Assembly (NCBI RefSeq): GCF_046546175.1
Contig: NZ_JBKGYF010000057.1
Location: 1-11,123 of the forward strand
Direction of reading: 5' to 3'
Origin: Methanohalobium sp046546175
GTDB taxonomy: Archaea > Halobacteriota > Methanosarcinia > Methanosarcinales > Methanosarcinaceae
Length of the DNA: 11,123 nucleotides
In this document: positions 1 to 5,524 of the stretch, in pieces
Position numbering within the stretch: the first letter of the stretch is position 1
Layout of the letters: each line of letters opens with the position of its first letter
Program-made: the position numbers and the translations under genes
The notes under the pieces: model-generated
What the model saw: the letters and a program-made list of their open reading frames with translations, nothing else
Told to the model about the DNA's origin: nothing
The model's database searches: none

Positions 1-34
1 ATTTTAAAATGAATAGCCATATTCGAGGGATTAT

Positions 35-40
35 AAAAAA
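35..40 (-). terminator. Oligo-T terminator of the tRNA-Glu gene
   Basis: On the minus strand a run of six T follows the tRNA 3' end by about 8 nt, after a short TAAAA. Archaeal RNA polymerase commonly stops at such U-tracts without a hairpin. The tract is seen; its function is inferred. Confidence 0.5.
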
Positions 41-48
41 TTTTAGGA

Positions 49-123
49 TGCTCCGGATGGGATTTGAACCCATGTCTTCGGCTCGAAAGGCCGGAATGAT
101 TGGCCCGACTACACTACCGGAGC
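49..123 (-). tRNA. tRNA-Glu (anticodon UUC)
   Basis: Read on the minus strand, this 75-nt segment folds as a cloverleaf. It has a 7-bp acceptor stem (GCTCCGG with CCGGAGC), discriminator A at position 49, and a T-arm containing GGTTCAAATCC. The anticodon loop is CTTTCGA, with UUC at 85-87, which reads Glu codons. The 3' CCA is not encoded (the genomic bases after the discriminator are TCC), so it must be added after transcription. The anticodon stem shows a C27-A43 mismatch (bases 94 and 78); the other four pairs are intact. In methanogens charged Glu-tRNA also serves as substrate for tetrapyrrole synthesis by glutamyl-tRNA reductase. A TATA box at 168-175 and an oligo-T at 35-40 suggest a single-gene transcript. 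Confidence 0.95.
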
Positions 124-167
124 AATGAGGATTGTTTCGGTGCGGGGATACACAATACCCACACACC

Positions 168-175
168 TATATATA
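168..175 (-). promoter_or_regulatory. TATA box of the tRNA-Glu gene
   Basis: The minus strand reads AAAGTTATATATAGG here, a purine-rich BRE-like stretch followed by a strong TATATATA. Initiation about 25 nt downstream would fall near 145, giving a pre-tRNA 5' leader of roughly 20 nt for RNase P to remove. This is the best TATA match in the 79-bp gap between the tRNA and the next gene. Confidence 0.6.
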
Positions 176-202
176 ACTTTCGATTTTAACGAGTTTGAAC
201 AT

Positions 203-562
203 TTAACATTGAGCTTCAGACTCAGATGTATCCTTTTCTTCATCCAGTTTCATAATCCACTCAGTTAAATGTTCACAGTATTCGGGTTCACATGGAAGTC
301 TGCAGCCTGCACAGGGCGAAAACATACCTCCCGCCAAAAGCCGTTCATAGGATGGTGTCGGCTCTTCTGCACTCTTTAAAAGATATGTCTTTGAACCTTT
401 TGAAACCGCTGACTCACGAGTGATTAACCCTTTTTTCAGTAATTTTGATACGATTCGTGAACATTTGCGGCTGTCGATTTCCATCTCTTTCCAGAGCTGA
501 TTCTGATAGACGCCTTCAGGATGATCTTGTATTATTTTTAATGCCAGTTCTTCGGGTTCCAT
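203..562 (-). CDS. Winged-helix protein with C-terminal Cys4 cluster, TFE-beta/hRPC39-like
   Basis: This 119-residue protein has one winged-helix domain (about residues 5-63) of the type found in RPC34/hRPC39 and MarR-like proteins, with GVYQNQLWKEM as the helix-turn-helix start and KKGLITRE leading to the wing. A short tail carries CAGCRLPCEPEYC (Cys84, 87, 91, 96), then HLTEWI. Human RNA polymerase III subunit hRPC39 ends in a similar cysteine cluster followed by YMTEWLEF, which binds a 4Fe-4S cluster. Archaeal TFE-beta, its homologue, has the same WH plus FeS layout and works with TFE-alpha to help open promoters. By analogy this is probably TFE-beta or a close relative; a generic MarR-like regulator is the alternative. 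The ATG has AGGAT 4-5 nt upstream. The gene lies 23 nt after lsm, so the two are probably co-transcribed. Confidence 0.8.
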   Translation of the reverse strand: MEPEELALKIIQDHPEGVYQNQLWKEMEIDSRKCSRIVSKLLKKGLITRESAVSKGSKTYLLKSAEEPTPSYERLLAGGMFSPCAGCRLPCEPEYCEHLTEWIMKLDEEKDTSESEAQC

Positions 563-585
563 GATATCCTGTAATCCCTACTTTT

Positions 586-813
586 TTATTTTTCTTCAAC
601 AGGTGCCAGCAGAACGATGTTATTGCCTCTCAAGACCACTGACCCAAGTGATCTGAGACGTTCGCCATTTGCAATCTCAACCGAATCAGCTAGATGAAGG
701 TTAAGATAATCATCCACACTTTCAAGTGTACCTTCAAGAAGGTGAAGGTTTCCTTTCATTTCCACCTGTACTTTGGACCCGATTAACTTATGTACTTTCT
801 TATTTGGGAACAA
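586..813 (-). CDS. Archaeal Sm-like protein (SmAP/Lsm)
   Basis: This 75-residue protein is one compact Lsm domain with little else, the normal archaeal length. The Sm1 motif covers about residues 14-42 (VQVEMKGN, then GTLESVDDYLNLHL), and Sm2 about 57-70 (GSVVLRGNNIVLLAP). The uridine-pocket residues are present: Asp35 and Asn38 in Sm1, and Arg62-Gly63 in Sm2. Family members form heptameric rings that bind U-rich RNA and act in RNA metabolism, including tRNA-related RNPs. The start codon is TTG at 811-813, with a strong GAGGT 6 nt upstream; no in-frame ATG sits closer to the Sm1 strand. It is the first gene of a probable two-gene unit with the TFE-beta-like gene downstream. In many archaea lsm is instead paired with the ribosomal protein L37e gene. 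Confidence 0.9.
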   Translation of the reverse strand: MFPNKKVHKLIGSKVQVEMKGNLHLLEGTLESVDDYLNLHLADSVEIANGERLRSLGSVVLRGNNIVLLAPVEEK

Positions 814-819
814 TTTATA

Positions 820-824
820 ACCTC
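820..824 (-). promoter_or_regulatory. Ribosome binding site that sets the TTG start of lsm
   Basis: The minus strand reads GAGGT, then TATAAA, then TTG. The 6-nt spacing to TTG at 811-813 and the match to the 16S 3' end support the unusual TTG as the real start. Confidence 0.6.
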
Positions 825-884
825 ACTAATTAATCAATTTAATAATAAGCATCCAGAATTTTCAGAGATAAGTATTAGTTCAAC

Positions 885-1250
885 TTACATATAACCTTGT
901 AATTCAGAGCTGTCGGATTTGTTATTCTCATTTGTATTTTGAGTATGTTGACTGCTAATTGGACCAAACAGATTTTCATATTCTTGAATATGCTGGTTCA
1001 GCCATCTTGAGAGTTCATAGGCTGCCATGGGAGAAAGTATTACTTCTGTCTCCAGTATCCTTTCTATCACACGTGCATCTGATTTCTGTCCAAACCCTTT
1101 TTGAGAATCGTTATAAAATCCTATTCGAAAATCGTATGGACTGTGTCCACCCACAGCTCCAATGGCATATGCCTGTTTAAAATCTTCCGCCTTTTTAAAT
1201 TCAACGGTTAATTTTTTCTTATTATTGCCCTCTTCATTATTTTCAGTCAT
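885..1250 (-). CDS. DUF3467 family protein
   Basis: This 121-residue protein matches the small DUF3467 family of archaea and bacteria, whose function is unknown. A charged N-terminus (residues 1-20) precedes a conserved core. The core includes DFRIGFYND, a variable loop, ILETEVILSPMAAYELSRWL (about residues 65-85) and a closing helix with HIQEYENLFGPI. Residues 100-121 are a polar, Asn/Ser/Gln-rich tail that looks disordered. There is no signal peptide, membrane segment or cysteine cluster, so it is probably cytosolic. The ATG at 1248-1250 has only a weak GGGAT upstream. The 97-bp gap after the helicase gene and the 71-bp gap before lsm suggest its own transcript, though read-through from the helicase gene is possible. 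Confidence 0.75.
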   Translation of the reverse strand: MTENNEEGNNKKKLTVEFKKAEDFKQAYAIGAVGGHSPYDFRIGFYNDSQKGFGQKSDARVIERILETEVILSPMAAYELSRWLNQHIQEYENLFGPISSQHTQNTNENNKSDSSELQGYM

Positions 1251-1347
1251 GATTATATATCCCGGAATTGGTTATACTGATTTGTCCACTATTGTGTCGA
1301 CATTATTTTAATCACTTTCGCCTATCTAAAGTTTTAACTATTCGACT

Positions 1348-3831
1348 TTATTTGTCACCTTCAACCTTTTTTTTCAATACACCGGCATTTTTTGCTATTT
1401 CATTCTTTGAATACGCTTTTGCCATCTGTTCCACTGCATCAAGATTCCTGATAACATCATCCAGATAATCAAAAAGGTCACCGACATAGGCAGTTATACC
1501 ATACCGGATTTCAAGCTGTCTCATTACCTCTTCAGGGTCATAACCATCGGCTCTAAAGCTTATCAGTTTGGATGAGAATTTATGCTCTGGACAACCGCAG
1601 TAAGGTGAATCCTTACAATTACAGGTTAGAAAATCTTCAGCAAATTCATATATCTGGTCCTGTAGAGATACATCAAGTTTTGACAGATTTTCCCCTTCAA
1701 ACAATATATCAATCGAACCGCCCTGAAAGACTCGTGAGGGGAGATTGACATTTAATGCCCGAGATATACGGGAGGCATGTTTGAAATAGACAGAATCGAA
1801 AAATTCCAGATTGGTTACAATATTTATCGGTTCAGTTCCAGCCAAAACCGCATCACGTATGAGAAAAGCCTTGGTTACTGATAGAAAATGCCTGGCAGCA
1901 ATTTTTCCAAATTTTGTAAGTGATATCCTGTCACCTTTCTGGTGTAAAAAGTTGTATTTTTTCAATTGATTAAAAAACCGGTCAAATCCATATCCACCAA
2001 TATGGTGTTTGTGAATTGCCTTGAGGTCTTTCATTGATGTTGTTAATGCTGAAGATGCCAGTATTTCTTCCATATTTTCATCTTCACCATACTCTACCCC
2101 TGTATGCTCCATCTTGCCTTTTAATAATTGGATAGCAACTTCATCCTCGGTGAATTCCTGTTCACCTGTATAACATTTATCCGGTGTAGCCAGAAGAACA
2201 ACTGTTCCACGGTCATGATAATCCGGTCTACCTGCACGTCCAAGCATCTGCAGAAATTCCTGCATTGTAATCCAGTCAATACCCATTGCAAGCGATTCAA
2301 AAATAACCTGTGATGCAGGAAAATCCACCCCTGCTGCCAATGCTGCAGTGGTTACAACTGCTGGAAGTTCTCCTTTCTGGAACTTATTTTCTATTTTCTT
2401 TCGTTCATATCCGGTAAGACCTGCATGATAGGCTGATGAACGCATGGGAAGCGCATCTGAAATTCTGTGACAGTTCTTTCTGGAATTTGTAAATATAATG
2501 GATTGTCCTTTGTGCCCTTTGGATGAATATTTGCTATATTCTTCATTTACCAGGTTTGTTATCAGTTTAACCTTTTTACTGTCGTCACAGAATATTAGAT
2601 GTCTTTCTATTGGAACTGGTCGATATTCATACTCAACCAGACTAGCTTCAAGTTTTTGTGCAAACCATGCAGGGTTTGCTACTGTAGCGGACAGGTAGAT
2701 AAACTGGGCTTCTGGAACGATATATTTCAACCGGGAAATCAAACCATCCAACCGATGACCGCGTTCAGCATCCTCCAGCATATGGACTTCATCTATTACA
2801 ACTGTGGCAATATTTCCAAGTTTGTCGACATCACCGGTTCGCAACACATAATCTAGACCTTCATAGGTTCCCACTATTATATCCGAATCCAGTGTTGTAC
2901 GCATGAATGCTGTTTTGGATGTTTTGATACGCGAACTTCCAATACGTATCGAAGTTGTTATATTAAGATGGGTATAATTTTTTGTGAACTGGTCATACTT
3001 CTGATTTGCCAGGGCAACAAGTGGAACCAAAAAAAGCATCTTCCCTCTATTATTCAAAACATTGCTCACACCTGCCAGTTCACCTATAAGTGTTTTGCCT
3101 GTAGCTGTAGCTGACATGACAAGCTGGTTTTTACCATCCAGCAGACCTTTTTTTACTGACAGGGATTGTACAGGAAGCAGAGATTCCGATTTTTTCAGAA
3201 GGTGTTTTCTAAATTTTTTAGCAATCGGTAATTCATTGATTTTTACAGAACTAACTCCGGGGTTGGATTCTATAGTATCGTAATGGGTTAACTCAGAGTC
3301 AATGGACTCAGGATTCAGCATTCCAAGGGTACGGTCAAAGTCCCTTGTTTTGAAAAGTAGTTCCTTAAGATGTTCTACTGCTTCCTCCCCATACCTGCAT
3401 TGTGCATTGTTTAGGGCATTTTCGAGTTCTTCCTTTGCACAGTCTTCGCAGATTAACTCTTTATGGTACCTGATTGACTTTTTATTTACAAAGTTGAATT
3501 TATATTTTAGGAGACAGTGCCTGCATGCATTAACATAATCACCATTTAACTGGAATCCCTTAAGCATTTCTAAAAAATCGGATTCCTGATCACTATAACC
3601 CCCTTTAACTACCATGATTCGACCAGAAAGCCGAAGTAGGTCTATAAACTCATCAGGTAAGCGGTATTCTCCTTTACCATCTTTATAAACCTTGAATTTA
3701 TGGGGTCTGGGTCCAGCAGAAGTTTTGCTGAGTATAAGCTCACCTAAAAAGAGGGGTACCTTTTTTTTATTTTTAATAGGCATTATTGTAAATTTTGTTT
3801 TTTGGGCACTTACAACTGTCCAGAGAGTCAT
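1348..3831 (-). CDS. Ski2-like SF2 DEAD/DEAH-box helicase with cysteine clusters
   Basis: This is a 827-residue ATP-dependent helicase. All core motifs are visible: a Q-like LLPVQ; motif I SATATGKT (240-247); DEVH (347-350); LSAT (380-383); motif IV SIIFTNSRK; motif V TTAALAAGVDFP (494-505); and motif VI QMLGRAGRP (528-536). A winged-helix/helical C-terminal part follows, as in Ski2/Hel308-type enzymes. A CX2C...CX2C zinc-ribbon-like pair (Cys103/106, Cys128/131) lies before the core. A second cluster, CNCKDSPYCGCPEH (Cys737, 739, 745, 747 and His750), lies near the C-terminus. It resembles archaeal helicases of unknown role; whether it acts on DNA or RNA cannot be told. The start at 3831 is chosen because a TATA box lies about 28 nt upstream, implying a nearly leaderless mRNA. 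The next ATG, at 3783 with no Shine-Dalgarno, is the alternative (811 aa). Confidence 0.85.
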   Translation of the reverse strand: MTLWTVVSAQKTKFTIMPIKNKKKVPLFLGELILSKTSAGPRPHKFKVYKDGKGEYRLPDEFIDLLRLSGRIMVVKGGYSDQESDFLEMLKGFQLNGDYVNACRHCLLKYKFNFVNKKSIRYHKELICEDCAKEELENALNNAQCRYGEEAVEHLKELLFKTRDFDRTLGMLNPESIDSELTHYDTIESNPGVSSVKINELPIAKKFRKHLLKKSESLLPVQSLSVKKGLLDGKNQLVMSATATGKTLIGELAGVSNVLNNRGKMLFLVPLVALANQKYDQFTKNYTHLNITTSIRIGSSRIKTSKTAFMRTTLDSDIIVGTYEGLDYVLRTGDVDKLGNIATVVIDEVHMLEDAERGHRLDGLISRLKYIVPEAQFIYLSATVANPAWFAQKLEASLVEYEYRPVPIERHLIFCDDSKKVKLITNLVNEEYSKYSSKGHKGQSIIFTNSRKNCHRISDALPMRSSAYHAGLTGYERKKIENKFQKGELPAVVTTAALAAGVDFPASQVIFESLAMGIDWITMQEFLQMLGRAGRPDYHDRGTVVLLATPDKCYTGEQEFTEDEVAIQLLKGKMEHTGVEYGEDENMEEILASSALTTSMKDLKAIHKHHIGGYGFDRFFNQLKKYNFLHQKGDRISLTKFGKIAARHFLSVTKAFLIRDAVLAGTEPINIVTNLEFFDSVYFKHASRISRALNVNLPSRVFQGGSIDILFEGENLSKLDVSLQDQIYEFAEDFLTCNCKDSPYCGCPEHKFSSKLISFRADGYDPEEVMRQLEIRYGITAYVGDLFDYLDDVIRNLDAVEQMAKAYSKNEIAKNAGVLKKKVEGDK

Positions 3832-3855
3832 TGTATAGATACCAGTCTTTGATAA

Positions 3856-3863
3856 TATATAAA
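3856..3863 (-). promoter_or_regulatory. TATA box of the helicase gene
   Basis: The minus strand reads GGTTATTTATATATTATC, with TTTATATA at 3856-3863. Initiation about 26 nt downstream would fall at about 3833, right at the ATG at 3831, suggesting a leaderless or near-leaderless transcript. Confidence 0.5.
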
Positions 3864-3904
3864 TAACCATTGCGTAAAAACATGTAATTTTGACCAAACC
3901 AAAA

Positions 3905-3914
3905 AAATATAATA
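3905..3914 (+). promoter_or_regulatory. TATA box of the KaiC-like gene
   Basis: The plus strand has a purine-rich BRE-like ACCAAAAAAA followed by an AAATATAATA stretch. Initiation about 26 nt downstream, near 3935, would leave a leader of about 33 nt before the ATG at 3968. The box is about 45 bp from the divergent helicase TATA box, so the two promoters share one short control region. Confidence 0.45.
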
Positions 3915-3967
3915 ATAAAACTTTATTATGTATCTGTGAGGGATGTTTAATCACTAAGCTTAAAAAT

Positions 3968-4720
3968 ATGGAACAGGAACCTCCTGTAGATGAACAGATG
4001 GTTCACACAAGACCCATAATAAAACCTACTGGAATATTCGCCCTTGACAGAATACTGGGTGGGGGTTTACCTGCAGGATCAATGACATTTATTTCAGCAG
4101 ACCCGAAATCAATGTCTGAAGTTTTTCTATACCAGTTCACCATTGCACGTAAAACCTATTATTTTACAACAAACCGTAAACCGGTGTACGTGCATCAGGA
4201 CATAATAAACCAAGGTTTTGATTCATCTAATGTCCATTTTGTTGATGTTTACAGTGAGTATTATCTTACATCAAATGGTGAAATAAGCGATAACATCGGA
4301 AACCAATATGCAGATACGAAAATAATAGAATTCACTGAATACAACCTCAAGAATATAATAAATGATGCAAAAAACGATGATGTGAATATAATCATTGATA
4401 ATTTCTCGTTTTTTATGAATCTCAATGTCAGTATCAGTCTGTTAAAGAGGATTGTACATCTCTTGTATGAATCAACTAAAGAAATTAACAGTCTCACATA
4501 TCTTTACGGTTTAAAAGGAAGCCATTCAGAAGATATTGAAAATGACCTATTCAATGCATCTGATGTTATTTTCGATGTCCATCTTGAACAGAGAGTGGAC
4601 AAAATAAATAACAAACTCTCAATTCCAAAAATCCGGGGTATGGCTCCAAACACAGAAATAATAAAATTCAACATTTCTGATGGCGGAATACAGATTGATA
4701 CATCCAGAGATATTGCCTGA
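3968..4720 (+). CDS. KaiC/RAD55-like RecA-superfamily protein with degenerate P-loop
   Basis: This 250-residue protein has the layout of archaeal KaiC/GvpD/RAD55-type ATPases. PTGIFALDRILGGGLPAGS (20-38) is the family's hallmark, then a beta strand, then the P-loop position. There the usual GxxGxGK[ST] is replaced by SADPKSMSEVF (43-53), which keeps only one Lys and one Ser. The Walker B strand NIIIDNFSFF (140-149) keeps its Asp. ATP binding is therefore doubtful, and it may act as a pseudo-ATPase or regulator. Similar degenerate members in haloarchaea are annotated as HTR-like proteins. There is no HTH or transmembrane segment. The ATG at 3968 is preferred because the upstream in-frame ATG at 3890 lies before the TATA box. 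Its TGA directly abuts the stop codon of the convergent phosphorylase gene. Confidence 0.75.
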   Translation: MEQEPPVDEQMVHTRPIIKPTGIFALDRILGGGLPAGSMTFISADPKSMSEVFLYQFTIARKTYYFTTNRKPVYVHQDIINQGFDSSNVHFVDVYSEYYLTSNGEISDNIGNQYADTKIIEFTEYNLKNIINDAKNDDVNIIIDNFSFFMNLNVSISLLKRIVHLLYESTKEINSLTYLYGLKGSHSEDIENDLFNASDVIFDVHLEQRVDKINNKLSIPKIRGMAPNTEIIKFNISDGGIQIDTSRDIA

Positions 4721-5524
4721 TTATATCCGAGCATTATAGGTGGCATACATACACGAACAATTTCTTTCTTCTGTAAGGGTGTAAATAGTATCAGATATTA
4801 CATCATAAAGCAAGTCCTGAGCATTATCAACAACATCTATTACCTCATCCACAGTAAGCCTTTTAGAACTCAGACCGCATGCATAATTCGTTACCAGCCC
4901 TATCGATGCATAACACATATCGAGTTCTTTTGCTAGTACAACCTCAGGCACACCTGTCATACCCACAAAATCAGCAAACCGGCTTAACATATCAATTTCT
5001 GACTTTGTTTCAAACCGGGGTCCTTCTGTACATGCATATACACCTTCAAAAAAGTCGATACTTCTATTGATAATCGAATTTGAAAGATATTTATTAATTT
5101 GTGGACAGTAAGGTTCCGACACATCTACATGAACGGTTTTGTTGTCAAAAAAAGTAGAAACACGGTTTTTAGTAAAATCCAAGAAATCAGTTAGCAATAC
5201 AAGACTGCCTGGTGTATAAGATTTCATTGTGCCTACCGAGTTGACTGAAATAATTCTAGTAGCACCAAGTTCATATACAGCCCAGATATTGGCACGGTAA
5301 TTAATCCTGTGGGGTGGAACATGTTTTTGCTCTCCTCCATGTCTGGGTATGACTGCGATATTCTGACCGGCAATATTTCCCATATGAACATTAACAATCC
5401 CGAATGGTGTATTTACGGAAAGGGGCTTAAAATTTTCAAATCTTGAAAAACCCAATCCACCGATAATAACAACACCGATTTTTTTATCTGGTAGACTTTG
5501 TCCCTGTCTGTGATAACTGCTCAT
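4721..5524 (-). CDS. Probable S-methyl-5'-thioinosine phosphorylase (MTAP/PNP family)
   Basis: Counting from the ATG at 5524 the protein has 267 residues; residue numbers here count from an in-frame ATG four codons earlier (271 aa). It belongs to the trimeric nucleoside phosphorylases, which cleave a nucleoside with phosphate into a base and ribose-1-phosphate. Visible are RHGGEQKHVPPHRINYRANI (65-84), NSVGTMKSYTPGSLVLLTDF (99-118), CTEGPRFET (169-177), GMTGVPEVVLAKEL (192-205) and VTNYACG (215-221). Glu176 and Asn217 match the Glu/Asn pair that human PNP uses for 6-oxopurines, whereas adenine-specific MTAP has Ser and Asp there. Methylthioinosine, made after deamination of methylthioadenosine in methanogens, is thus the likely substrate. 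Unusually, the phosphate-loop GG[ST]G is GGLG (Leu28). The start overlaps the upstream DUF373 gene by 41 nt, with GGAAGG 4 nt before the ATG. Confidence 0.8.
   Translation of the reverse strand: MSSYHRQGQSLPDKKIGVVIIGGLGFSRFENFKPLSVNTPFGIVNVHMGNIAGQNIAVIPRHGGEQKHVPPHRINYRANIWAVYELGATRIISVNSVGTMKSYTPGSLVLLTDFLDFTKNRVSTFFDNKTVHVDVSEPYCPQINKYLSNSIINRSIDFFEGVYACTEGPRFETKSEIDMLSRFADFVGMTGVPEVVLAKELDMCYASIGLVTNYACGLSSKRLTVDEVIDVVDNAQDLLYDVISDTIYTLTEERNCSCMYATYNARI

Noticed and set aside
2128..3538. Open frames on the plus strand opposite the helicase
   Set aside because: They are short, without family resemblance, and are explained as shadows of the helicase coding frame.
3784..3954. Upstream extension of the helicase frame to an ATG at 3952-3954
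   Set aside because: The added residues are hydrophobic and unlike the family, and the helicase TATA box at 3856-3863 lies inside this stretch, so it would not be transcribed.
3936..3957. GTGAGGG followed by ATG as a ribosome binding site and short leader ORF
   Set aside because: The ATG touches the GAGGG with no spacing, is out of frame with the gene, and stops after four codons.
3890..3967. Start of the KaiC-like gene at the ATG at 3890
   Set aside because: It lies before the predicted TATA box at 3905-3914, and the extra 26 residues do not resemble the family's N-terminus.
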